A DNA stretch of 35,572 nt from Candidatus Nanoarchaeia archaeon (GTDB lineage Archaea > Nanobdellota > Nanobdellia > Pacearchaeales > GW2011-AR1), in assembly GCA_028711165.1 (NCBI GenBank), contig JAQTST010000001.1, positions 418,986-454,557 of the forward strand. Direction: 5' to 3'. The position numbers and the translations under genes were made by a program. Within the stretch, counting starts at the first letter, position 1; each line of letters starts with the position of its first letter. Below, piece after piece: positions 7,148-15,691 of this stretch. The notes beneath the pieces are model-generated. The model made no database searches. It saw only the letters and a program-made list of their open reading frames with translations, and was not told the DNA's origin.

Positions 7148-10100
7148 ATGAAAAACAATAATCATCTCGTCATAAAAAAATACCTTGAGGGGCACTCCCT
7201 CGTCGAATCGAACATAATTTCTTTTAATGAATTTCTTGAACACAGAATGCAGGAAATCGTCAGTGAAATTTCTGAAGGCCTGGCAAATGAGGAATTTGAA
7301 ATCTCGCTTGGAAAAGTCAGCATAGAAAAACCGAAAGTTATCGAGGCTGACGGAAGCTCGTCTTTGATAATGCCGTATGAAGCGAGGCTGAGAAACTTAA
7401 CTTATTCTGCGCCTGTAACTCTTGAAATCACAATAAGAAAAGGAGACCAGGTTGATTCTGAAACTGTTGAAATCGGAAAGATTCCAATCATGGTAAAAAG
7501 CAAGGCGTGCAATACTTACGGAATGAATAACGAACAGCTCGTTGAAAATTTTTCTGACCCGCTTGATCCGGGAGGATATTTTATCGTCAACGGAAATGAG
7601 AGAGTAATGATTATGGCTGAAGACCTTGCAGAAAACCAGCCTTTTATCGAGACAAACAGCAAGGGAAATTTGAACTTAAGATTATTTTCATTAAAGGGAA
7701 CTTACAGAATTCCTGTCACAATCTCCGAGGGCAAGGAAGGAATTTTCGATTTGTCTTTCAGCAGATTCAAGGACATCCCTGCAATCGTGATGCTTAAGGC
7801 ACTTGGGTTAATCAAAGAATCTGACATCATGAAATACGTTGGAAAAGAAACTGACAGCGTCATTGTTAACCTTTACGAGTTTGTCAATCTTGCAAACAAA
7901 GAAGACGCGATGATGTTCATTGCAGAAAAGACAGGACTTCAGGGAACGAAAAAAGAAATCCTCGACAGAATAAAACAAAGAATTGATTCTTACCTTCTTC
8001 CTCACATCGGACAGAAAAAAGAAAACAGAATGAACAAAGCGATAACAATCTGCAAACTGATAAAACAATTTTTGATTGCCAAGGAAAATCCTGAACTCAG
8101 AACAGACAAGGACCATTACTCAAACAAGAGAGTCAGACTTTCAGGAGATTTGCTTGCAAACCTTTTCAGAGTTAACCTCGGAATTCTTATAAGAGATATT
8201 CAATATTCAATACAAAAATCTTCAAAGAGGAAAAAATTCTTCTCGATAAAAGTCATCGCTAAATCTACTCTATTTTCACACAGAGTTGAATCTGCAATCG
8301 CAACAGGAAGCTGGACAGGAGAAAGAAGCGGAGTCACGCAGAATATGGATAAGACAAATTATTTCGCAATGATTTCGCAGCTGCAGAGAGTTTCAAGTAT
8401 GCTGCCTTCTGACCAGGAAAACTTTTTGGCAAGAACACTTCATCCTACTCACTACGGAAGATTCTGTCCGATTGAAACACCAGAAGGAACTGAAATTGGT
8501 TTGAGAAAAAATCTTGCAGTTATGAGCAAAATATCGACGAGAGTTGAGCTTGACGAGACAAAATTTTTGATTGGTTTGGAATCAATTGGAATGGAAAGAG
8601 ACGGAGCAGAAGGTGCTGATGTATTTTTCAACGGAAGATTTATTGGGAATGTAAAAGAGACAGATGATTTTGTGAAAAAGATAAAAGAAAAAAGAAGAGC
8701 CAGAGAATTGCCGATACAGATGAGTGTCAGAAATGACAAAGAGTTTGGCACAATTTTGATTTCTACAGAGCCAGGAAGAGTTTTGAGACCTTTAATAATT
8801 GTTGAAAACGGAAATGCTAAACTAAAGAACGAACATAAAATTCAGATTGAACAGGGAGAGTTATTGTGGGATGATTTAACCGGCAACGGAATAATTGAAT
8901 ATCTCGACGCTGCTGAAGAAGAAAATGCACTTGTCTCTCTGTACGACGAGGAAATTACTCCTGCACACACTCATCTTGAAATTGACCAGATGGATTTATT
9001 CGGAGTTGTAACAAGTCTGGTTCCTTACGGAAATCACGACCAGAGTTCGAGACTTAACAGAGGAAGCAAGACGCAGAAACAGGCTCTTGGAATTTATTCT
9101 GCAAATTATCTGTGCAGATTAGACACTGATGTTTCTATTTTACAATATCCTCAGAAGCCGATTGTAAGAAGTTTCATGTACGACACACTTAACACTTATC
9201 CAGCAGGACAGAATCTTGTCGTCGCTGTTATGACATATGAAGGCTACAACATGGAAGATGCCCTGGTGTTCAACAAAGGAAGTCTGCAAAGAGGAGTCGG
9301 AAGAAGTTTCTATTTCCGTCCTTATTCTGCTCTTGAAATGAATTACGCAGGAGGATTGAAAGATGAAATTGTAATTCCTGAAAAAGATGTTTCTGGTTAC
9401 AAGACAGAAGCAAGTTACAGATATCTTGAAGACGACGGAATAGTCTATCCTGAAGCAGATATTGGCGAGGGTGAAGTAATGATAGGAAAAGTTTCGCCTC
9501 CTAAATTCCTTTCAGAAGCAAGAGAGATTTCAGTCAAGACAAGAAAAGAATCAAGTGTCACAATGAGACAGGAAGAAAAAGGAACTGTCGACGCTGTTTT
9601 CGTGACAGAAGATTCTGAGGGCAACAAAATTGTTCAGGTAAGAACAAGAGACCAGAGAATTCCTGAAATCGGAGACAAGTTTGCAACTTCTCACGGACAG
9701 AAAGGAGTTATCGGAATGATAGTTCCTCAGCAGGATTTCCCATTCACATCAAGAGGAGTTCGCCCCGATGTAATTTTTAATCCACACGGTTTGCCGTCGA
9801 GAATGACTGTAGGTTATCTGCTTGAATTAATTGCAGGTAAAGTTGGAAGTCTCAGCGGTGAAGTTGTCGACGGAACAAGTTTCTCAGGAGTCGGAAAGAA
9901 AGAACTTGAAGAGCAATTGAGAAATCTTGGATTCAGATTTGACGGAAAAGAAACAATGTACAACGGAATTACAGGACAGAGAATGTCTGCAAAAATCTTC
10001 GTCGGTAATTTGTATTATCTGAAACTTAAATACATGGTAGGAAACAAAATGCACGGAAGAGCGTCGGGAAAAGTTGCGTTGCTTACAAGACAGCCAATTG

Positions 10101-10402
10101 AAGGAAGAAGCAGAGGAGGAGCATTGAGACTTGGAGAAATGGAGCAGGAAGCATTAGTTGCTCACGGAGCGTCGCTGTTATTGAAAGAAAGATATGATTC
10201 AGACAAAGTTGTTTTACCAATCTGCACTAAGTGCGGAAGCATTGGTGTCGACGATAATATTCGAAATAAATTAACATGTCCAATGTGCGGAAGTGAAGAC
10301 ATCGAGCCAGTTGAAATGTCTTATGCATTCAAGTTATTACTTGAAGAATTGCAAGGCTTGCATATCCACACAACATTTGGATTAAAAAATAAATATGAGT
10401 AA
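7148..10402 (+). CDS. rpoB: DNA-directed RNA polymerase subunit B (unsplit)
   Basis: This is the second-largest subunit of RNA polymerase (Rpb2 homologue), forming half of the active-site cleft. The 1084 residues are a single chain, not the split B''/B' pair of many euryarchaea. Recognisable parts include the early NGNERVMIMAEDLAENQP segment, the CPIETPEGTEIGLRKNL fork region, the NMEDALVFNK segment, and GDKFATSHGQKGV in the hybrid-binding region. Further on are QPIEGRSRGGALRLGEME and a C-terminal zinc ribbon with CTKCG and CPMCG. The stop overlaps the next small gene by 8 bp. Length is slightly below the usual 1100-1130. Confidence 0.98.
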   Translation: MKNNNHLVIKKYLEGHSLVESNIISFNEFLEHRMQEIVSEISEGLANEEFEISLGKVSIEKPKVIEADGSSSLIMPYEARLRNLTYSAPVTLEITIRKGDQVDSETVEIGKIPIMVKSKACNTYGMNNEQLVENFSDPLDPGGYFIVNGNERVMIMAEDLAENQPFIETNSKGNLNLRLFSLKGTYRIPVTISEGKEGIFDLSFSRFKDIPAIVMLKALGLIKESDIMKYVGKETDSVIVNLYEFVNLANKEDAMMFIAEKTGLQGTKKEILDRIKQRIDSYLLPHIGQKKENRMNKAITICKLIKQFLIAKENPELRTDKDHYSNKRVRLSGDLLANLFRVNLGILIRDIQYSIQKSSKRKKFFSIKVIAKSTLFSHRVESAIATGSWTGERSGVTQNMDKTNYFAMISQLQRVSSMLPSDQENFLARTLHPTHYGRFCPIETPEGTEIGLRKNLAVMSKISTRVELDETKFLIGLESIGMERDGAEGADVFFNGRFIGNVKETDDFVKKIKEKRRARELPIQMSVRNDKEFGTILISTEPGRVLRPLIIVENGNAKLKNEHKIQIEQGELLWDDLTGNGIIEYLDAAEEENALVSLYDEEITPAHTHLEIDQMDLFGVVTSLVPYGNHDQSSRLNRGSKTQKQALGIYSANYLCRLDTDVSILQYPQKPIVRSFMYDTLNTYPAGQNLVVAVMTYEGYNMEDALVFNKGSLQRGVGRSFYFRPYSALEMNYAGGLKDEIVIPEKDVSGYKTEASYRYLEDDGIVYPEADIGEGEVMIGKVSPPKFLSEAREISVKTRKESSVTMRQEEKGTVDAVFVTEDSEGNKIVQVRTRDQRIPEIGDKFATSHGQKGVIGMIVPQQDFPFTSRGVRPDVIFNPHGLPSRMTVGYLLELIAGKVGSLSGEVVDGTSFSGVGKKELEEQLRNLGFRFDGKETMYNGITGQRMSAKIFVGNLYYLKLKYMVGNKMHGRASGKVALLTRQPIEGRSRGGALRLGEMEQEALVAHGASLLLKERYDSDKVVLPICTKCGSIGVDDNIRNKLTCPMCGSEDIEPVEMSYAFKLLLEELQGLHIHTTFGLKNKYE

Positions 10403-10679
10403 AATGGAAAAAAGTAAGATACCTAAAAGATATATATTGAAATTAAGAGAAAGAAGAAAAAAAGTAAATAAGGCATTGGATAACATAGTTGAAAATTTCA
10501 AAGATATAGAAGAAAATTTATCACCTTTCCAAAAATCATTCGGGATTAGATGTTTAGAAAAAGGAAATCAAATGAATTACTCACCAATAAAAGGATTTGA
10601 AGGGATTCATGGTGAATATAAAGATAAGGAAGGAAATATTTTCCACATACAAATAAATTATTATCAACATAAAAAATGA
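10395..10679 (+). CDS. hypothetical protein, 94 aa, inserted between rpoB and rpoA
   Basis: No family is recognised. The protein is strongly basic, with a helical first half (YILKLRERRKKVNKALDNIVENFKD) and a more beta-like C-terminus (GIHGEYKDKEGNIFHIQINYYQ). It overlaps the last 8 bp of rpoB, which implies translational coupling; an alternative start is ATG 10404. Codon use is more AT-rich (many ATA and TTA) than in the flanking polymerase genes, suggesting a recent arrival or low expression demand. Known archaeal rpo operons do not carry a gene here. Confidence 0.65.
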   Translation: MSKMEKSKIPKRYILKLRERRKKVNKALDNIVENFKDIEENLSPFQKSFGIRCLEKGNQMNYSPIKGFEGIHGEYKDKEGNIFHIQINYYQHKK

Positions 10680-10681
10680 CA

Positions 10682-10721
10682 GAACTATCGTTCAGCACAA
10701 ATAAAAATTCAGGAGAATTTT
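10682..10721 (+). promoter_or_regulatory. Hairpins ahead of rpoA with ribosome-binding bases in the loop
   Basis: GAAC/GTTC (10682-10693) is followed by a perfect 7-bp hairpin AAAATTC/GAATTTT (10704-10721). Its loop AGGA and first stem base form an AGGAG ribosome-binding sequence, ending 5 bp before ATG 10726. Confidence 0.45.
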
Positions 10722-10725
10722 CATA

Positions 10726-13700
10726 ATGATAGAAGGAAAACCAGTCAAGAAACGAGTAGATGAGATAAGGTTCTCATTGCTTGGACCTGAAAGCATTAAG
10801 AAACTTTCAGCGGCGAAGATAGTCACACCAGAATTGTATAACATCGACGGATATCCTGTTGACGGGGGACTTATGGATTTGAGACTTGGTGCAATTGATC
10901 CCGGAGTAAGATGTCGTACCTGCGGGGGAAGATTGAAAGAATGTCTTGGACACTCAGGAAGCATTGACTTGGCTCGTCCTGTAATTCATCTGAAATACGT
11001 TTCACTAATTGAACTTGGACTTAGATGTTTCTGCAAGGAGTGCGGGAAATTATTGCTATCAGAAAAAGATTTGGAAAAATATACTCCAAGCGAAAGAGCA
11101 AAAAAAGCAAAGGACGCGAAGAAATGTCCTTACTGCGGTGCTGTTCATGAGAAAGTAAAACTTGACAAGCCGACTAATTTCTTAGTGGGAAAAACAAGAC
11201 TTTTCCCGACGGAAATCAGAGAAACTTTGGTGAACATTCCTGACGAGGAACTTAGAAAAATCGGAGTTAATCCTGTAACCTGCAGACCAGAATGGGCTAT
11301 TCTTACAATGCTTCTTGTTCCGCCGGTAACAGTTCGTCCGTCGATAATTTTAGAATCAGGAGAAAGAAGCGAGGATGATTTGACGCACAAACTTTCTGAT
11401 ATTATAAGAGCAAACCAGAGACTTTGGGAAAACCTTAACGCAGGAGCTCCAGGAGTTATTATTGAAGATTTGTGGGATTTACTTCAGTTCCACGTAACAA
11501 CATTCTTTGACAACAGCGTCGCTAAAATCCCTCCTGCAAGACACAGAAGCGGACAGCCGTTGAAAACAATTATGGAAAGAATAAAAGGAAAAGAAGGAAG
11601 AATAAGAAAGAACCTTGCCGGTAAGAGAGTAAATTATTCCGGAAGAACTGTAATTTCACCAGACCCTTCGATAGGAATTAATGAAGTTGGAATTCCATTC
11701 GAGATTGCGAAAGTTGTAACTGTTGCCGAGAGTGTTACTGATTTGAATATTGAAAAACTTAAAAAATTAATTGAGAAAGCAGAAGAATATCCTGGGGCAA
11801 ATTACGTGATAAGGCCCGACGGAAAAAGGAAAAAGATTTCTCCTGATTTGAAAGCAGAAATAATTGCTGAATTAACAACTGGCTACAAAGTTGAAAGACA
11901 TTTGCAGGACGGCGATGTTGTTCTTTTCAACCGTCACCCTTCCCTTCACAGAGGAAGTTTGATGGCTCACTTCGTGAGAGTTTTGCCTGGAAGAACTTTC
12001 AGACTGCACCCTGCTGTTGCAACTCCTTACAACGCTGACTTCGACGGAGACGAAATGAATATTCACTCACCGCAGACAGAAGAAGCAAGAGCAGAAGCAA
12101 AAATACTTTTGGATGTAAAAAGAAATTTAATTTCTCCAAAAAATAATACAAACTTAATCGGATGTATCGGCGATGCGATTACAGGAAATTATCTTCTTGG
12201 CGACGAGGAATTCACAAAAGAATATGCAAACCAGCTTCTTTTCAAGGCAGGCATTGATTCATTAATTTCAAAAAAGACAATCAAAGGAACTGAACTTTTC
12301 TCAGGACTCTTGCCAAAAGTTGATTTTGAAAATGATTCTGTTCAGATTAAAAACGGACAAATTGTCAGAGGAGATATTAACAAAACTTTGTTTGGAAGTG
12401 AAGACGGAGAATTGATAAAACAGCTTGAGAAAGACGTTGGAATTAACGACACTTTTGACACAATCAGAAAAGTTTTCAATCTTGGAGTCAAATATTTATC
12501 AGACAAGGGAATTACAATTTCAGTTGAAGATTTGGACTTGGACCAGAAAGTTATCGACGCTGGTGAGGAAGTAATCAAGAAAGCTGAGAAGAAGACAGAG
12601 GAAATAATTGATGAGTATAACAGAGGCGAGCTTGAAAGAATTCCGGGAAAGACAGAAGAGGAATCGAGAGAGATTAAAATATTGCAGACACTTAATGAAG
12701 TAAGAACAAAGATTGGAGAAATTGTAAAGAGAGAATTCCCCAAGGAAAATCCTGTCAGTCATATGATTAAATCTGGTGGCGGTGGAAATATTTTGAATAT
12801 TACTCAGATGGCTTCCTGTGTCGGACAGCAGGCTTTGTGGGGAAGGAGAATTGACATTGGTTACAACGACAGAACACTTTCATTTTTCAAGAAGGGCGAC
12901 TTGTCACCTCACGCAAGAGGATTTATCAGAAGCTCGTTCATCAGAGGATTGAGGCCTGACGAATTTTTCTTTGGAGCGGTTACAGGAAGAGACTCACTTA
13001 TGGATACAGCATTGAGAACTCCGAAGTCAGGATACTTGTACAGAAGACTTGCAAATGCACTTCAGGATTTGAGAGTTGAATACGACGGGACAGTAAGAGA
13101 CAGCAACAATAATGTTATACAATACAAATACGGCGACGACGGACTTGATGTTTCAAAACTTCACATGGGAGAGCAGGTTAATCCGGGAGAAGCAATCGGA
13201 ATTGTAACTGCACAATCTTTCGGGGAACCATCGACGCAGATGGCACTTAACGTATTCCACTTCGCAGGAGTCCAGGAAATGCAGGTTACTATGGGTTTGC
13301 CGAGATTAATTGAAATTTTCGACGCGAGAAAAAAACCATCTTCTCCAAAAATGGAAATTTTCCTAAACAAAGATTTCAATAACGAGAAAGATGCAAAAGT
13401 TTTCGCTGAAAAAATCAAGGAAGTAACTTTGAGAGAAATTGCCTCTGAAATAAATCTTAATTTCAGCAACAAGACAATCGAGATAAAAATTGACAAGAAA
13501 GGATTGAGACAGACTCACAGTTCTGTCAAAACTATCGTCGAGAGATTGAATGATTTGGGATTTTCAGCGAAGGAAAAAGACGAGTCAATCATGCTTAATG
13601 TTTCTGAACTTGGATTCAAGGAAATTTACCAGATGAAAGAAAAACTCAAGAAGACGATAATTTCGGGAGTCAAGGGAGTCAAGCAGATTTTAATTGTAAA

Positions 13701-14220
13701 GAGAGAAAAGGATTTTGTTATTCTTACTCTCGGAACAAACATGAAAAAAATGATTGAACTCAAGGAAGTCGACGCTGAGAGATTGATTTCAAACGACTTT
13801 TACGAGATGGCAGATGTTTTCGGAATTGAAGTTGCGAGACAGATGATAATGGATGAAATTTACAACGTGATAAATACTCAGGGTTTGGACATCAACGAAA
13901 GACACTTGAAATTAGTTTCCGACGCTATGACAAACACAGGAGAAATCAAAGGAGTTACAAGAATGGGAATTATCGCACAGAAATCTTCAATCCTCGCAAG
14001 AGCAACTTTCGAAACTCCTGGAAAACAATTCATAAATGCGACGATAAAAGGAAGCAAAGACAAATTAATCAGCGTCATAGAAAACATAATGTTAAATCAG
14101 CCAGTTCCAGTAGGAACAGGACTTCCAGGATTAATGGTTAAAGTAATTGGGCCATTAGTGAAAGAAGAATCTGAGAAAAAAACAGCAAAGAAGAAAATTG
14201 TTGAGCAGACGAATAAATAA
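10726..14220 (+). CDS. rpoA: DNA-directed RNA polymerase subunit A, A' and A'' fused
   Basis: This is the largest subunit of RNA polymerase (Rpb1 homologue). N-terminal zinc-binding cysteines appear in CRTCGG and CLGHSG, then CFCKECG and CPYCG. The catalytic magnesium loop NADFDGDEMN starts at residue 436, with Asp438, Asp440 and Asp442. The A'' part follows in the same frame: EAIGIVTAQSFGEPSTQM, FHFAGVQEMQVTMGLPRLIEIFDARK, and a C-terminal QLD-like region with NVINTQGLDINERHL. Most archaea split this subunit into A' and A''. Here 1164 residues form one chain, shorter than the sum of the usual two parts (about 1270). The last codons are copied again at 14735. Confidence 0.97.
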   Translation: MIEGKPVKKRVDEIRFSLLGPESIKKLSAAKIVTPELYNIDGYPVDGGLMDLRLGAIDPGVRCRTCGGRLKECLGHSGSIDLARPVIHLKYVSLIELGLRCFCKECGKLLLSEKDLEKYTPSERAKKAKDAKKCPYCGAVHEKVKLDKPTNFLVGKTRLFPTEIRETLVNIPDEELRKIGVNPVTCRPEWAILTMLLVPPVTVRPSIILESGERSEDDLTHKLSDIIRANQRLWENLNAGAPGVIIEDLWDLLQFHVTTFFDNSVAKIPPARHRSGQPLKTIMERIKGKEGRIRKNLAGKRVNYSGRTVISPDPSIGINEVGIPFEIAKVVTVAESVTDLNIEKLKKLIEKAEEYPGANYVIRPDGKRKKISPDLKAEIIAELTTGYKVERHLQDGDVVLFNRHPSLHRGSLMAHFVRVLPGRTFRLHPAVATPYNADFDGDEMNIHSPQTEEARAEAKILLDVKRNLISPKNNTNLIGCIGDAITGNYLLGDEEFTKEYANQLLFKAGIDSLISKKTIKGTELFSGLLPKVDFENDSVQIKNGQIVRGDINKTLFGSEDGELIKQLEKDVGINDTFDTIRKVFNLGVKYLSDKGITISVEDLDLDQKVIDAGEEVIKKAEKKTEEIIDEYNRGELERIPGKTEEESREIKILQTLNEVRTKIGEIVKREFPKENPVSHMIKSGGGGNILNITQMASCVGQQALWGRRIDIGYNDRTLSFFKKGDLSPHARGFIRSSFIRGLRPDEFFFGAVTGRDSLMDTALRTPKSGYLYRRLANALQDLRVEYDGTVRDSNNNVIQYKYGDDGLDVSKLHMGEQVNPGEAIGIVTAQSFGEPSTQMALNVFHFAGVQEMQVTMGLPRLIEIFDARKKPSSPKMEIFLNKDFNNEKDAKVFAEKIKEVTLREIASEINLNFSNKTIEIKIDKKGLRQTHSSVKTIVERLNDLGFSAKEKDESIMLNVSELGFKEIYQMKEKLKKTIISGVKGVKQILIVKREKDFVILTLGTNMKKMIELKEVDAERLISNDFYEMADVFGIEVARQMIMDEIYNVINTQGLDINERHLKLVSDAMTNTGEIKGVTRMGIIAQKSSILARATFETPGKQFINATIKGSKDKLISVIENIMLNQPVPVGTGLPGLMVKVIGPLVKEESEKKTAKKKIVEQTNK

Positions 14221-14298
14221 AAAAATTCTTTTATTTCTAGAAAAGTTTAAATAAGGATTATTTAATCAAATAAAATGAGAAAAGAAAAAACTATGAAA
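14188..14298 (+). repeat. Duplicated segment, copy 1: rpoA tail, promoter and start of next gene
   Basis: This segment holds the last codons of rpoA (encoding KKIVEQTNK), the intergenic promoter with TATA AGTTTAAATA, and the first codons of the 111-aa gene. Nearly the same sequence recurs at 14735-14836 before the 120-aa lipoprotein gene, apart from an 8-10 bp length difference in the T-rich part. Confidence 0.85.
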
Positions 14299-14610
14299 AG
14301 AATTCTCCAGAGTATCGGGATAGAAGAAGAAGGAATAGATTTAGTCAGTAAAGTTTTAGATTTAGAATCAACAGATTCAAATGTTCATTCAATTGAATTG
14401 CATCACGGGACAATACATTATAATGGTCTTTGGGTAAATGTTTTATTATCAGAAAATTTTCCAAATATGGAAAAATTTCAGAATTATCTTAATGTAAAAG
14501 GATTAAAAGGAACTGCAACTAAGACGACTGAAAAAAATCCAGATTATCGCCTTTATAATAATAAAATATTAATAGAATTTTCTAAGCCAGAATATTATCC
14601 TAAAAGATAA
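14275..14610 (+). CDS. hypothetical protein, 111 aa
   Basis: No family is recognised. It is a soluble, mildly acidic protein with alternating strand and helix character (SIELHHGTIHYNGLWVNVLLSE). TATA AAGTTTAAATA is centred about 27 bp before ATG 14275, so it is probably leaderless. ATG 14293 (MKRILQS) is an alternative start. It sits between rpoA and nusA, where archaea normally keep rpl30e, but it does not resemble L30e. It is followed by structured element C and a copied rpoA tail, so it looks like part of an inserted cassette. Confidence 0.6.
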   Translation: MRKEKTMKRILQSIGIEEEGIDLVSKVLDLESTDSNVHSIELHHGTIHYNGLWVNVLLSENFPNMEKFQNYLNVKGLKGTATKTTEKNPDYRLYNNKILIEFSKPEYYPKR

Positions 14611-14637
14611 AACCCCTACGGAAAAAGAGTTCTTGAT

Positions 14638-14706
14638 GCGCGGACACCTACGCGGTTTCCTTCGCTTAACCTTCCCCTTGAAATGGGGGTTTACAACCCG
14701 ATAAGA
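14638..14706 (+). ncRNA. Structured repeat element, copy C
   Basis: This is the most GC-rich copy. Stem: GCG/CGC, a small internal loop, GGA/UCC, the same C-U mismatch, then ACC/GGU with a 5-nt loop. A CCCC/GGGG hairpin with 7-nt loop UUGAAAU comes next. The G-run can instead pair with the downstream CCC (GGG-UUUACAA-CCC). It closes with CUU/AAG. It lies 27 bp after the 111-aa gene and ahead of the next promoter. Confidence 0.55.
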
Positions 14707-14734
14707 TGACAAACACATTAGAAAGAGAACAACG

Positions 14735-14836
14735 AAGAAGAAAATTGTTGAGCAGACGAATAAATAAAAAATTTCTAGAAAAGTTTAAATATAGTTCATT
14801 TAATCAAATAAAATGGAAAAAGGAAAAACTATGAAA
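14735..14836 (+). repeat. Duplicated segment, copy 2: ghost rpoA tail plus promoter
   Basis: This stretch repeats the rpoA 3' end (codons for KKIVEQTNK and the stop), although no rpoA body precedes it. The same TATA region AAAAGTTTAAATAT and a TTTAATCAAATAAAATG start context follow, now leading into a lipoprotein gene. It is direct evidence of a segmental duplication during insertion of the small genes. Confidence 0.85.
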
Positions 14837-15175
14837 AGCAAAAAAAGTTTAGTGTCAGCACTTGTTTTAGCAGGACTTTCTTTATCTGGATGTTCTAGAA
14901 CAGATTATAATTTACCTAATGAAGAAAAAGTTCGCGTAATAAATTGGATGCCGGATTTTTGGGAAGATAGTTTAACTATAACAAAAACAGACGGAAGAAT
15001 TATAGAGATTAAGTATTCTGGTAACTTAGAAAATCCCTATATTAATTCGGTTAATATTACAAAAGACAAATTAACAGAAGAGTATACGCAACCAGAAGTT
15101 TTAGAAGGAGCAAAAAAAGAATTTGCAGAATATTACAAAAAAATTACTGAGGCAGGATTAAAAGATTTACAGTAA
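14813..15175 (+). CDS. Putative lipoprotein, 120 aa (paralogue of 15692-16042)
   Basis: The N-terminus MKSKKSLVSALVLAGLSLSGC has a positive start, a hydrophobic stretch and lipobox LSGC. The protein is therefore probably exported and anchored by a lipid on the cysteine. The mature part is acidic, with a conserved core LTITKTDGRIIEIKY, a NITKDKLTEEYTQPEVL segment and a C-terminal helix ending GLKDLQ. Its paralogue after nusA shares this whole layout. ATG 14831 aligns with the paralogue's start. ATG 14813 fits the TATA spacing. No function is recognised. It sits between RNA polymerase and NusA genes, an odd place for a surface protein. Confidence 0.75.
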   Translation: MEKGKTMKSKKSLVSALVLAGLSLSGCSRTDYNLPNEEKVRVINWMPDFWEDSLTITKTDGRIIEIKYSGNLENPYINSVNITKDKLTEEYTQPEVLEGAKKEFAEYYKKITEAGLKDLQ

Positions 15176-15224
15176 GTCGTTAACTAAAACTTTATAAAAC
15201 AAATTCTTCTTACAAAAATATAAC

Positions 15225-15647
15225 ATGATTACAAGTACACTTAACATGCAGGACATGAGATATCTAAATCTCTTCGGCAAAATCACGAGAGTAGAGACAA
15301 GGCATTTTATCAGATATAATAACATGATAATTTTCTGCGTGCCAAAAGAATTAGTGATGCGGGCTGTCGGAAGGGGCGGAGAAAACCTCAGAAGACTTAG
15401 TGAAGTTCTTAACAAAAGAGTCAGAGTAATCCCGATACCGAGGGGAATTCACGACGCGAGAGGATTTATTCAGACAATTGTAAAACCTGCAGTATTCAAA
15501 GATTTAGAAGTCAAGGGAAGCGAAATGATTCTCACAGCAGGAAGCATGCAGAACAAAGCGACGCTGATGGGAAGGGGAAAAGTAAGAATGATTGAGATGG
15601 AAAAAATCGTCAAGGATTTTTTCGGAAAGGAGTTTAAGATAATATAG
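15225..15647 (+). CDS. nusA: Archaeal NusA-like transcription factor (KH domains)
   Basis: The 140-residue protein matches the short archaeal NusA, which has only the two KH RNA-binding domains of bacterial NusA. The first KH shows VMRAVGRGGENLRRLSEVLNKRVRVI, and the second runs through VKGSEMILTAGS, KATLMGRGKVRM and IEKIVKDFF-like sequence. It probably binds nascent RNA and modulates elongation. It normally follows rpoA and rpl30e and precedes rpsL; here lipoprotein genes flank it on both sides. TATA ACTTTATAAAAC lies about 28 bp before ATG 15225, so it has its own leaderless promoter. ATG 15246 is a possible alternative start. Confidence 0.93.
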   Translation: MITSTLNMQDMRYLNLFGKITRVETRHFIRYNNMIIFCVPKELVMRAVGRGGENLRRLSEVLNKRVRVIPIPRGIHDARGFIQTIVKPAVFKDLEVKGSEMILTAGSMQNKATLMGRGKVRMIEMEKIVKDFFGKEFKII

Positions 15648-15691
15648 TTCTCCTACATCAAATTTAAAAATAAAATTTTATCTACAAATTT

